Positions 36,057 to 47,700 are shown, counted from the stretch's first letter. The stretch: DNA of 64,000 nucleotides from Iris pallida (GCA_029216955.1 JANAVB010029819.1:35612831-35676830); one strand, 5' to 3'. Made by a program: numbers and translations. Notes: generated from the sequence alone by a model not told the origin.

Positions 36057-37711
36057 GTCACCTTTTCAAAGGAGGACATATTACTAAAAAATAATCGTCA
36101 TGATAGACCCCTGTACTATACAGGGTATATCAGGGCGATCAAGGTGGATCGCATGCACATCGATCCAGGAACCTGTCTCAGCATCATCCCTAGAAGTTTG
36201 TTTCAAATTCTGGGGATCCCTCTGCACAAGCTATCTGCAATCAACACAACTATCATGGCTTTCAATGCTGGTCGAAGCCACTCGCTGGGCAAAATCTGTC
36301 ACAAGTGCCAGATCGGTGATCTCCGAACGGAGGTTTCCTGCTATGTGATCGATGCCAATGTATCCTACAACATCTTGTTGGGATGTTCATGGATACACGA
36401 GAATATGATCATTTCTTCCACACTTCACCAGTGCTTCAAGTACGTCAACAGCGACGGTGTCGTAAAGACGGAGTTTACCGATGTCGATCCTTTTAAGGGC
36501 ATCGAAGCTTACTATGGAGATTCGGTACTTTACCAATCTCAGCCCCCCAAGGATGACGACAACGAAGCTGACAATGAAGCTGAAGCAAATTCATCCTCCA
36601 ATGATGGTCCCCTGATTATCCGAGTCAAAGGGCGTACTACTCCAAAAAGTACTCCGAAGCCTCTCACAATCTGGGTAAAAAAGAAGAACCCTAACAAGGT
36701 CAAACTATTGACCATCACTCTCAGCAAAATATCCCGGGAGGAACCTACTGATGCTCCTCCTCCCAATCCTGAAGAACTATCCTACGTGGTGAACTCGACC
36801 AAGACTGTGGCTCCTCTTCTAGATGATGATCCTCTCAATGAGTATATCAATACTCATAATAATGTACCTTCAGCGGATGATGTTATCCCTGAAGAAGAAC
36901 TTGTGTATTTCCTTAGTAAAGGTTTATCTTTGAATTATCAATCTGTAAACTATTACATAGATACGATATACGTCCTAGAGCACGTCATAGGACCACACCT
37001 CTGTATGCCGGTTACAACGCCTCACCTGTGAGAAAAATTTACCCAAAAGATATCCACTAGTTCATCGTTCCAGCCAGAAAGAAGGATGAAGAACTAATCA
37101 TCTTCGGTCGTATAGTCGACGAAAGAAAGTTCGTTCCAGACTCTACTTCTCCCAAGTACAACACGGAAGCTAACTATGACTCTGGAAAAATGCAACTTTT
37201 TCGATATAGTTGGCAGGCCAAGAAAATCATCCAGAACATGGGATATGACATCAAAAGCGACCAGGGGCTAAATTACGGCCGAGGACGACAATTGCTAATA
37301 CGACACTTTGCTCCTCCCGACAAACCTGAGAACTACTATCAAAGAAACGGTGTTGGTTTGGGCTATGTCACTCCTCCAACAACTCCCGAAAGATCAGATG
37401 ATGAAGCAGATCATTGTTCTCATTCTTCTCACTCCTCCCTCTGGGACTCAGACTCCAGTATTGGCGACATGTTCAAAGCAACTCTGTCCGTCAACATGGT
37501 TTCTGTTGACCAAATTGTGGACGATGTCCAATCGATCGAGCTCGAACAATGGGCTCAAAAGATGGACACTAGGTGGGAGCTGCACTTCGAACAACGTGAA
37601 CCACCTACCGAAGACGAAGTCATCCAAGTCAATTTAGGAGATGAATCATCTTTTAAACCAATCTTCATCAGCAAAAGTCTATCTGACGAAGAACGCCAAT
37701 CTCTTATATAG
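36057..37711 (+). pseudogene. Element B protease and linker with G-patch-like region
   Basis: Coding sequence resumes after E. The retropepsin is recognised by DRPLYYTGYI, HIDPG at about 36160 (DPG in place of D-S/T-G) and the YNILLG flap region. The linker holds repeats of the form PLxIxVK (36607-36730). After a frameshift between 37030 and 37190, IIQNMGYD..GLNYGRGR..GLGY (37220-37365) resembles a G-patch. The WELHFEQREPPTEDE block then leads into RT. A stop ends the frame at 37709. Homologous blocks in A and C support the reading. Confidence 0.82.
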
Positions 37712-39864
37712 CTTATAAGAGAATACATCGACGTCTTTGCATGGAGCTATGAAGACATGACAGACCTGGATCCTAAAGTCGCCATGCACCGCCTGAATAT
37801 TTCGTCTAAAGCTAAGCCAGTAAAGCAGCAACAACGACGATTCCGACCAGATGTCATGGAGGCCATCAAAAATGAAGTCAAGAAGCTCATTGCCAGTGGA
37901 TTCATTCGCGAAGAACAACACCCTGACTGGGTTGCCAACATCGATCTAGTCATAAAAAAGAACGATAAAGTTCGAGTTTATATCGATTACCATGATTTGA
38001 ACTCTGTATGCCCGAAGGATGAGTTCCCTCTACCGATCACCGACGTAATGATCGACAAAACTTACGGCTTCGAGCGGGTGTCCTTTATGGATGGGTTCTC
38101 AGGCTATAACCAGATCAAGATGTTTCCCGACGATGAGAAGCACATATCTTTTCGAACACCGTTGGGGGTATACTGCTATACGGTGATGGCCTTCGGATTA
38201 AAAAATGTAGGGGCGACATACCTGCGAGCCATGAACACAATTTTTTGCGTTCATTTATGCAAAACAGTGGAGTGCTACGTAGACGATATCGTAGTTAAAA
38301 TTCGTCTCAAGGGCAACCACCTCCAAGACTTGAGAATGGTGTTCGAACTAATGCGTGCACACCAACTCAAGATGAATCCAAACCAGTCTTTTTTGGGAGT
38401 ATCCAGTGGCAAGTTCTTTGGTTTCGTCATCACTTCAAAGGGTATACATTTGGACCCGGAGAAAGTGAAGGCTATCCTCGATATGCATCCTCTAAGAAAT
38501 CTCAAAGAGCTACGCGGACTACAAGGAAGGCTCGCCTACATTAGAAGATTTATTTTGAATCTCTCTGGAAGGTGTCACCTATTCACTCAGCTCATGAAGA
38601 AGGGCGTATCTTTCGTCTGGACTGAACAATGTCAACATGCGTTCGACGACATCAAGGCATATCTCACAAGCCCACCAGTATTGGTAGCTCCAATAATGGG
38701 GAAGCCTTTCTTACTATATGTCTATGATATGGACCATTCTCTTGGCGCCCTCCTAGCTCATAGGAATGAAGGCGGCCATGAACAGGCAATCTACTACCTC
38801 AGCCGCACAATGGTGGATGCCGAGCACAGATACACACATGTGGAGAAGAAATGCCTTGCACTAGTATTTGCCATCCAGAAGACACGCCACTGTGTGTTTG
38901 GGCAGACTATCTACATCATATCTAAAGTCAATCCTCTCATAATACTCATGACTAGACCATGTTCTCTCAATTCCCGTTTAGCTACATGGGCAATGCTATT
39001 GACTCCGTATGATATGCTCTTCGTTCCTCAGAAGGGAGTAAAGGCCAAGCATTAGCTGATTTCCTGGCAGCTCATCTGGTGCCAGAATCTTCCAAACTCT
39101 ATGACGAAATTCTCGATGAAGTACTAGAGTCTAACATCGTAACTGAAGAAATTCCCATTTGGCAAATGTTCTTTGACGGTGCATCAAGAATAGGACCCAA
39201 AGGAAATATTATGGCTGGAGTAGGTGTCGTGCTCGTGTCACCTGATCATCTGGTTATACATCGTGCATATTCTTTCGTGGAACCATGCACCAACAATATG
39301 GTCGAATATATTGCCCAATTAATTGTTCTGCAACTGGCAAAACAACTAGGAGTTGACTATCTAGAAGCGTACGGTGATTCCAAGCTAATAGTTTGTCACG
39401 TCCGAGGGGATTATGAAGTTCGTCACGAAGATCTCATCCCCTATCACAGAGCAAAAATTGAGTTGGCGTCTACTTTCGTTGGATTCTTCATCGAGCACGT
39501 ACCTCAACTACAGAATATAGAAGCAGATGCTCTAGCCGGTCTCGCTGCTTCCTTGACCGTTTCTACCAATACTCAGCAGTCGATCACAGTGTCTGGTCGA
39601 GAACTATTCTGTGTGAAAGATGTCTTGCATATTCATCATAGTTATATAACGAAAACAAGCGTCGATATTAAAGATTGGAGATTCCCTTTCATAGACTATG
39701 TTGTCTATGGATTCCTCTCCGAGGCCCCAAAGGAAGCAGTGTCTATCCAAAGGCGATCCCTCAGATTTTACTATTATACAGCTACCAAGATGCTGTACCA
39801 GCGCTCTTACGATAGGCTACTGTTACGATGTTTATCAGACACAGAAGCCAAACATGTACTCTGA
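37712..39864 (+). pseudogene. Element B reverse transcriptase and RNase H regions
   Basis: The RT palm motifs are visible: VYIDYHDLN, FMDGFSGYNQI, FRTPLGVYCYTVMAFGLKN and YVDD at about 38277. The connection and first RNase H follow (GALLAHRNEGGHEQAIYYLSR near 38740-38805). A frameshift near 39050 precedes the second, archaeal-type RNase H that marks Tat elements (FFDGASRIGPKGN at about 39170-39210, YGDSKLIV near 39370, EADALAGLAAS near 39520). TGA at 39862 replaces a codon that is CGA-like in C. The protein would make and process element cDNA. Confidence 0.9.
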
Positions 39865-40932
39865 GAGGCTCACGATGTAGTTTGTGGTGCACATCAACCA
39901 GGCCCAAATTACAAGATCACCTCAATTGAATAGATTATTACTGGCCCACAATGATAGCAGATGCTGTTGAATATACAAAAAAAGTGTAGAGCTTGTCAGT
40001 TCTACGACGATTTCATTCATCAACCTTCAGAGATTCTACACCCGACGACAGCATCTTGGCCGTTTGAAGCCCGGGGCATGGACGTTATAGGACCAATCAG
40101 CCCGCCATCCTCCAAAGGACATCAGTTCATCCTAGCCATAACCGATTACTTCTCTAAATAGACGGAAGCTATACCGCTCACCGAAGTGAAGGCATCGAAC
40201 GTGATCAATTTCTTCAAACATCACTTCATCTACCGCTTTGGCCTACCTCGTAGGATCATCCATGATAATGGTCCACAATTCATAAGCCATACATTCTATC
40301 GGTTCTGCGATAGAAATCGAATCCAGAACATAGCCTCTACTGCCCACAATCTAGCGGCTAACGGGCTAGCAGAAACCTTCAATAAAGCCATCATAAAACT
40401 TTTCAAGAAGTTCGTATCTTCAAACAAGAGCGATTGGAATGAGAAGCTCGGTGAATGTCTATGGGTCTATTGTACAACAGTTCGGACTCCAACAGACAGT
40501 ATGCCCTTTTCTCTGATTTATGGGAGCGAAGCAGTTCTTCCGCTAGAAATCCAGATTCCTTCTCTTCGAATAGCCTTAGCCAGTGAATTGAATACCGAAG
40601 AAAGCTACCATCTGCGACTCCAGGATCTCGAAGCACTAGACGAAAAATGCTTGTTAGCTGAGCAGCGTATTGAGCTATACCAAGCACGCCTTTCTAGAGC
40701 CTTTAAGAAAAAGGTAAAGAAAAGAATCTTCCAAGTCGGCGACCTAGTGTTAGCAGTGAGAAGACCAATGGTCATGATGCACAAAACAAAAGGAAAATTC
40801 TAGCCTAAATTGAAAGGTCCTTTCATCATAGAATCAGTGTATTCTAATGGTGCGTACCGACTAACCAAGCCTGATGGTGACTTGCTCATGATGCCTATCA
40901 ACGACAAGTTCCTAAAGAAATACTATGTGTAA
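39865..40932 (+). pseudogene. Element B integrase
   Basis: The zinc-binding end is damaged near 39890-39960, leaving KCRACQFYDDF. The catalytic core has GMDVIGP, IIHDNGPQF and NGLAETFN, which supply the D, D and E residues. TAG at 40159 stands in place of the Trp seen in C (YFSKW). TAG at 40801 interrupts the C-terminal domain. The last residues, FLKKYYV, end at TAA 40930-40932, exactly as in C. Integrase would insert cDNA into the chromosome. Confidence 0.88.
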
Positions 40933-41012
40933 CCTTTTTACGAAATGTTTACATATGTTCAGTCATGTAAATGTACAGTACGATGTTTATATGATTCGAA
41001 AAATTATCAAAC

Positions 41013-41496
41013 TATTATCCGTATTTCAAGAGTCTAGAATACGCCCTGGATAATAGGTCCTCTAAAATTTCCCCAGTAGAATAATTCCCGTTTTTGACTC
41101 TGTCCAAACTCGGTTTGACGAAAACAAGTCACGTTCCTATTACCTCTGAATTGTTTTCTGATAATTATTTCCCCAATAAAATGATTATGTTTTGCCATGT
41201 CCATATAACCTCTGAGCAAAGCATTCATCAAGGATAATCACGTCCATATTACCTCTGAATTATCCACTCCCACTAACGTTATATATCTTTCCATGTTCAT
41301 ATTACCTCTGGTCAGATGTAGAACATCCGCTGCTATTACGTCCATATTACCTCTACTAGCAGCATCGTTCAACTTATTATCTATATTCGAATAACTTGAA
41401 TATAAAACGGATAATAGGTCCACATCAAAATTCTCCAGTAGAATACCTACCAGAAATATCCTTGCTACGTCCATACTACCTCTAGTTCCGATATTT
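41013..41496. repeat. Hairpin block between pol and antisense gene of B
   Basis: Six hairpins share a loop core near GTCCATATTACCTCT: 41120-41158 (GAAAACAA/TTGTTTTC), 41191-41220 (TTTGC/GCAAA), 41232-41265 (GGATAAT/ATTATCC), 41283-41319 (ATATCT/AGATGT), 41329-41363 (GCTGCTA/TAGCAGC) and 41454-41496 (AAATATC/GATATTT). A second type occurs twice: nested stems at 41013-41055 (TATTATCC/GGATAATA) and 41375-41416 (TATTATC/GATAATA), each followed by GGTCC and CCAGTAGAAT. Stem sequences differ while pairing is kept. The block sits 80 bases after the pol stop and 32 bases past the antisense gene's AATAAA. Confidence 0.85.
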
Positions 41497-41527
41497 AATA
41501 AAACCACATTCACTTCTGAAAAGTTTC

Positions 41528-43367
41528 TTTATTTCTTTACGAAAAAAGTACAAGAGCCGTGACGGCTGGAAAAAAAAGAAGAGAACAAAGTTATGGCAGC
41601 CTGAGCCAAAGAATCCTTCTGTTCAGATGTCGCCGCCCTCAAGTCGGCTTCCAGTTGGGCAATCTCGTTCTTGAATTGTGCAATGTGATTATACCTCTCG
41701 GTGATTTGTCTTCTGTGCAGAACAGGGATGGCGGGCTCCGTTCTTTAGCATCCCGAAATCGAGCTACCTGACCCTCCAGGTCATTATAACTTTCCTCAGA
41801 GTATTAGCCCGCTCTTCATAGACGATAATGCTCTCGACGGATGCCACTTGGCACTCTGCAACAGCCTTTACAGGGCCGAAGGCGGCATTCTGATTCAGGA
41901 CTCCAGGAAGCTTCACTTTCAATACAGAGTAGAAAACTTTGACGACTTCCTGGGCCATCTCATCATCTTCCATGGAGGTCGTCGGAGAGGAGGCTTAGAA
42001 AGTTTCTTCCGCTCCAAGAAGGAATACCTGACAAGAAGCCGAACCTGATAAAAAAATATATATACATCAGCAACCAAAAAAGAAGGAGAGAAATACGAAA
42101 GAAGTTGTAATTTTGTACCTTCGGCTTGCTTAACTCCAGCCTGGACTACGCCATCAGTCTTGGCTTCAAGGAAACCAAGAACAGGCTCAGACTGTTCAAG
42201 AAGAATAATATCAAGGCCCTGAGTGGCATATGGCCTGATATCCTTCACAACCTCAACCGGAACAGGAGCGGATTCAGCAACAGCCCCCTCAGCAGGCTGC
42301 TCAACTTCTCCTTCTGTAGCCGATACCGGCTCACTAACAGCTCCCCCCACGCCAGCAAAATTGGAGGAGCCGGGAACAACTTTTGTCCTTTTTCGAATGG
42401 CGGGGACTATCTTCGCGAGGGGTTCTCTCCCCTTATCTGCGAGGGAACATACAGTCGTGGTTAGCCTTACAAGGAGCACGCAAAATCGAAGTCGAAAAAT
42501 CTCATCCAAAGAGAGGCGCAAAGATGACATACCCACAGGAGGATGGGCTAATTGGACTTGATTTTCGTCCAACTCCCTCATCATGACTCCAATCGCAGAC
42601 ATATCCCCGGGAGAAATGTCATAAGAGGGACTGGTCCTCTGGTTGTCATCATGGTCGGGGCCTTCGCCCTGATCATCCCGTCGCTCAACTCTTACAACCG
42701 AAGAAGACCCTCCCTCATCCATCGGCTGAGGATGGGCAGGGGACACCGTTGTTGCATCCACCTCCTCAGATGAAGAGGCACTAGCCTCAGCTACAACTTC
42801 AGTGTCCTGTGCAAAGGACAAACGCAAAGGTGAGAAAGCTTCTAAGGGCTTGACCAGAACAGCTATGGAGTCTAGGAAGGGATCTACCTCCCGAATAGTA
42901 ATGGCCCGTGACGTCGTTCCTTCTCTTCCAGTTTGTCGGGAGGACCTTCTCAAGGGAGGCGAGCTAGCACCCACTTCCTTGGCTCTCCTCAGGGCGAAAG
43001 TTTTATTCCCCTGCTTTAAAGTTGGCTTCTGGACCAATTTAGATGAAGCTTTACTCTTTTGAGGAGGGTTGAGAGGAGAAGAGTCATCATCTTCTGTTTC
43101 CTCCTTTGAAGACACTGTTGGCTGCCTAAGGATAGCTTTTGGCCGCGGTTTTACGACTGGCTTCACGGCGGGAACAACACTCTCATTCCTACGGCCCTTC
43201 GGCACCTTTTTTGCAGGAAGGGGGCCAAACCGAGTCCCCGATATCAAGCTCTGTTCACGATCATACCGTAGATGAAAAGTATTGATCTGAACATAAAATT
43301 TGGCAACAACGTAGCACAAATGGGTCTCATGCTTATCCAAGGACAGAGTGAAAATTGCCCCCGTGCA
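41528..43367 (-). pseudogene. 3' half of antisense gene of B (linker and coiled coil)
   Basis: The gene runs on the minus strand, opposite to pol. The visible part starts in the middle of a protein (CTGAIFTLS), matching C's antisense protein just after its PMD domain (CTGARFTIS). A Ser/Pro/Glu-rich, Lys/Arg-patched linker follows (43300-42130). A 74-base GT-AG intron can be placed at 42045-42118. After it come EDDEMAQEVVKVF and a heptad-rich end (FKNEIAQLEADLRAATSEQ near 41610-41670), with shifts of frame. AATAAA on this strand lies at plus 41528-41533. The upstream PMD half was displaced by element C. I cannot assign a function. Confidence 0.75.
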
Positions 43368-43372
43368 CCCGG

Positions 43373-44452
43373 TGTTTTACTTAACAAAATGCCTGAAAAT
43401 TGGCTTTTGAAAATAAAACGAGAAAAATTACAATAAGTACAAATTGTTCTGGGAAGTATTGCTATAGAAGTCTGATCTGAAAGCGATCACTTTGTTCCTT
43501 GGACCATACGATGATGATGAAGATCACTGCTAGAAGATGAACAACTGGAAGAACTAAGTCACCAGAAAGGTATCGACGTACTTGGGCACTGATGGCGAGG
43601 TCGAATGCTTTCCTGCTTTGCTTCACTCTGTTCTGGAAGAAAAGTTGAAGAAGAATGCTCTCGGGGAATCAAAATTTCTGGGCTCTGATCTCTATGTATT
43701 CTCCTCCGTCCCCGTGTGTGTGAAAAATAAGTCTATTTATAGGCTTGGCTTTTTGTGCGTAAAACTCAGCAAAAGTTCTGACTTTACGCTAATAACTGCC
43801 ATCCATAACTGAAGTCATCCTTTACACACGTTGACACATGTCCCATTATCTCAAAAAATAGGATGCACGTATATACGTTCTTCGAGATATGTGGTATGAA
43901 AGCCACATAGGCAAACCACGTTCCAAAGTAGTCAGGAAGGATCGGGCGTAAAACTAGCCCAAATATACTCTGAGCGTAAAGTAGTAGACTAGGCGTAAAA
44001 TAGCCCTAAAATGGACCTCTCGTGTAAAGTGGTTGATAAAACAACCTTGAGCGTAAAGGTAGCCCAAATAAACTTTATGCACACGTCAACTTTGAACGTA
44101 AAAAGGCTCATATAGTATTCATGCGTAAAAGAAGCCATCTTGTGAGCGTAAAATAGCTCAGTCCACGTACTAAACGACAAATATTGATTTCTATGTAAAA
44201 CAAATACCTTCGAATCCTGTGTTATACGCCGTCAGTAGATCTTTATGTCAGATCCATTATTACTTTGCATTAAATGCATGATTTGACAGCCTGTCTTAAG
44301 CGTAAAGTAGTCGGCTTGCCCCTGGCGTAAAATAGCTGACCTGTCTCTGGCGTAAAGTAGCTGACTTGTCCCGGGCGTAAAACAGCTCATTTTGAGTGTA
44401 AAAGTTCTATCTCTTTGACTAAGTCTATGAAGCATTTTTTTACGCTCCTACA
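43373..44452 (-). repeat. 3' LTR of element C
   Basis: The plus strand reads TGTTTTACTTAAC to GCTCCTACA. On the minus strand the LTR starts TGTAGGAGCGTAAAA, matching the TGTAGAAGCATGRAAA start of A and B. The left edge is confirmed because B's antisense protein homology resumes within a few bases. U3 (about 43750-44452) is filled with the GCGTAAAA motif. R-U5 covers about 43373-43715. Confidence 0.85.
43733..43741 (-). promoter_or_regulatory. TATA box of C LTR (minus strand)
   Basis: TATAAATAG on the minus strand, about 360 bases before the LTR end, matches the TATA-to-end distance in element A (about 390). In this 3' LTR it would fire leftward into B. Confidence 0.7.
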
Positions 44453-44466
44453 AGACCCCCTTCAAA
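44453..44466 (-). promoter_or_regulatory. Polypurine tract of C
   Basis: The minus strand reads TTTGAAGGGGGTCT directly before the LTR start TGTAGG. This is the expected plus-strand DNA primer for the element and fixes the LTR's inner edge. Confidence 0.75.
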
Positions 44467-44604
44467 GTTTTCAAATATTTTCAAAATTTGAAATACTTTG
44501 AACAAAAGCGTAAAATTCGGGATATCCAACGATCATTCGCGTAAAAATAGGGATACCTAACCGTCGGCGTAAAAATTGGGAATTTGAATCGATTCAAAAA
44601 TCTC

Positions 44605-44613
44605 TATAAATAG
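44605..44613 (+). promoter_or_regulatory. TATA box of C antisense gene
   Basis: TATAAATAG lies 95-103 bases upstream of the ATG at 44708 and 150 bases from the LTR edge. It is outside the LTR and faces the opposite way from the LTR promoter, so C appears to carry a separate promoter for its antisense gene. Confidence 0.72.
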
Positions 44614-44707
44614 AGCTTTTCGAGTTCGATAAGGACTTTACTTGTCTCTTTGCAATCCCGAATCTCTTTGTCCCCCCTTTTTTTGAAATCTCTCTCACTT
44701 TAACTCG

Positions 44708-47700
44708 ATGGCTCCCAAGAAAACCACCACCGACAACAAGGGGAAGAAACCCGCCGTTGACTCTTCATCGGCCGACTGTGAACAAACTCCCATTCGATCA
44801 TCGTCACCACTCCGACAACCCAATCCCGCCGTAGCTCCACCTATGAAGGGTAAAACCCTATCTTTTGGCCGGAATATTCATCGGAGAAGAAGAAGACAAC
44901 CTAAATTTTCAGATTTCACGCCCACGTCATTCGTGTTAGCGTAGAAACTGAAATAACAAAATACGCCACGTTGTACGTGTCAGCTTAAAAAAAGAAATAC
45001 GCCCACGTTATACTTGTCAGCGTAAAATTCGAATTACACTCATGTCTATTCATGTCAGCGTAAAATACGCCCACGATATACGTGTCAACGTAAAAGTTTG
45101 AATTACGCTCATGTCATATTCATGCCAGCGTAAAATTTTCAAAATACGCTCACTTTAGCATGTGCTAGCGTAAAATAAAAATTTTTGTAAAACAAAGACT
45201 TTTTCAAAATTAAAATTTTTTAATTAATTTTAGTAAGCGTAAAAGTCAATGTCTTTACTCATAAAATTTCAAATTAGATTTTTCACTAACTTGATCTCTC
45301 TTTTTCTTTTTGTCAGTGGATTTACAAGCTCATCCTCTTGAAGAAGTTTTTGGCTCATCAGCTGGCATGGTGGGCTCGAACTATCTGGAGGATTTATCTC
45401 ATGTCAAATTTCCTCAATCCAACCCTGAATACCCTGCAGAGAGAGCACAGCTGGTATCTGCCCAAGGAGATAGGATGCTATTATCCATGATCGACGGGGA
45501 AGTGCTGGTGTCACTAGACAATCAATAATTCTTAAAGCCAGCTTTCTTATTCGGGGATGCTATAGATTTCAAATCTCAAACTCATCCCAAAAAGGAGGCC
45601 TGGGTATTTAGATCTGGAGAAAGGGTGAGGTATCTTCCTGACATGGACAGGGATTACCCTTTATCTGCTTTCTTCTATGCTAGCCATCACCGTCAAATGC
45701 TATGGAATTTGACTCCCAATAGCTATGGTAGACCAGGTAGGATCATTTTCAGAAGAGAAAGAGCAAATGACATGGGTTATCACATTAGCACTCCCTGTGG
45801 TGGTGTCATTCCATTTTCTAGTCTATTGCCCGGGTTTACACCGAGTGAGGACTCACTTCTCATCCAGCCAGTACAAATTCCCATGTTCATAAATAAATTT
45901 TTAAGGGAAGGAGTCTTATATCCTCAAACCAACCCAAGGCTGACAGGGTGGCTAACCCCTTACAGTAGTAACTGGATCCAGATCAGTAATTGGGTCATGA
46001 AGCAGTTTAAAACAGAATTAGACGATATTGGCCTGTATGAAGCGGTAGCCTCTACCAGTTATGGCATTCCACCGAACAGCAACTTATTTCTAGCTTTACT
46101 AGAATTGTATATGAGTTCGACAGGAACTTTTGTAACTCTACACGGCAAGATGGGCCTTGCTTTGCATAAGATGCAATTCATTTCAAAACTGCCAATGGGC
46201 GAATTCCCTTATGAAGAATACATTCCTTCCAATCGAGAATTAGCAGAAGTTCGAGAAAAGAGCCCCGAAATGGTGCAAGTCTATGAAGAACTTATGTGCC
46301 ATTATCTGATTTGTACCAGTATATACGAAACGGGGTCACATTTGGCATACATAACCAAATGGACAAACTATCTATTTTACCATGAAAATAGAGTGTCCAA
46401 GACTGAGAAGAGCAGGTTTCGAGAAGACAAAACTCAAACCATTAGACCTTGCTCAATAATTCATGCAGATGTAATCCAAGAGTTTATGGCTTCTCAGAAA
46501 GCTCGCGACCAATATCTGTCAACCAAAACCGGAGACATCCCTGCGGGGACTGAGGCTTTAAGCTACCTGAGGCAGGGTAGTCAGAAAATGTCAAAGAAGG
46601 CCTTGCTGACAGGCTTCCTATCCTTATGGCTACGAAGATGGGTCGTGCCAGGAATCAGTACCGTGGACAGGATTCACCGTAATGTATTGTGGCCAGCGGT
46701 ACGTTTAGTATTCAAACACAGAATCAACTTGCTGTCGGCAATGGTATGCCGAATAAATGCAGGTCTACGGTCTTTTGGTGAAGAGTTGATTAATAATGCT
46801 CCTCATCGAGACAATTTTCCAAGGATGGAGCTATCCTACACCTATCTGATGGGTTGGTTACTACACCACAATTGTAATTTGCTTCCACCGGGCCCTGAGG
46901 ATGAAGCGAGGATTTTCTTCCAAAAATTTAGCAAATCCACATGGAGAGCTACAACGGTGGCAGACACACGAGCAACATTAAATTACTCTCACGGCTGGAA
47001 CTTCTTCTACACAAGGCCACCAGTTCCAGTCGACTGCCTTAGTGTACAATTTGAAGATAGAGTAGATAGATCAGCTTTATTACCAAGATCTGTCTTCCGA
47101 TGGCTGGCGTACATCCGACCCTCCCATCTGATGTACAGGAATGAAGATTACTGCACGTTTGAACCTTACCTACCAAGTAGGTTTGCTCGCCAGTTTGGAT
47201 ATGACTAACTTTATGGTGGCAGTCCTTCTACCAGCTTCTATCATTATGGAAAGCTGATTGACGGTGCACGAGCATGGAGATATTTTAGCACTGCATGTAC
47301 TGGTGCTAGATTCACCATATCTACAGCCACTAGTACAACTGAGCTACGTATACTTCACATATATGCTCGTTTTTATACATCTATTTGCTCCTTCAAAGAC
47401 GGTTATAGCATGCAAGGAAGTCTGCGATGGGCACATAAGGGAAATATTGAAGAACCCATCAGAATAACTCCTTACGTACCAGACAATACTTCAGCTATAG
47501 ATGAATTTCTGATAGTAATTCCTAGAGGAGCTGGGGAGATAGCCGCGGGACCAATAGTTATTGGAAAAACCCGCAAACGAAAGCAGACTACAGCTACCAC
47601 TCTTCCAGTGAAGTCTCCCGAGGAGAAGAAGAAGACTACTACTAAAGGACCTTCTAAACCCAAAGCCTTTATTCCAGAAGATGACATCTCGGTCGAAGAG

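Larger units (their letters stand above)
22844..43372 (+). mobile_element. Tat-lineage Ty3/gypsy element B, interrupted by E and C
   Basis: B has a 763-bp 5' LTR, a primer site, gag, protease, reverse transcriptase, two RNase H-type regions, integrase, a hairpin block and the 3' half of an antisense gene. Element E splits it at 27070/36052 and element C ends the visible part at 43372. B's remaining antisense gene (the PMD half) and 3' LTR must lie to the right of C. Many stops and frameshifts make it inactive. Confidence 0.88.
43756..45250 (+). repeat. GCGTAAAA motif field across LTR, promoter and intron of C
   Basis: More than twenty copies of GCGTAAAA or GCGTAAAG, nearly all in plus orientation, lie in U3 (for example near 43948, 43976, 43994, 44043, 44149 and 44322), in the antisense gene's promoter (44512-44580), and in its first intron (44940-45245, joined to ACGCCCACG and ACGCTCA phrases). 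In element orientation the motif reads TTTTACGC, often followed by TCAAG, which resembles the TATGCGCCCAAG motif of B. Confidence 0.85.

Noticed and set aside
41013..41496. CRISPR-like array
   Set aside because: The plant context, variable spacing and pairing stems around a conserved loop do not fit direct repeats with unique spacers.
43582..43812. Plus-strand 76-residue frame
   Set aside because: It lies antisense in R-U5 of the C LTR across the TATA box and has no homolog in A or B LTRs.
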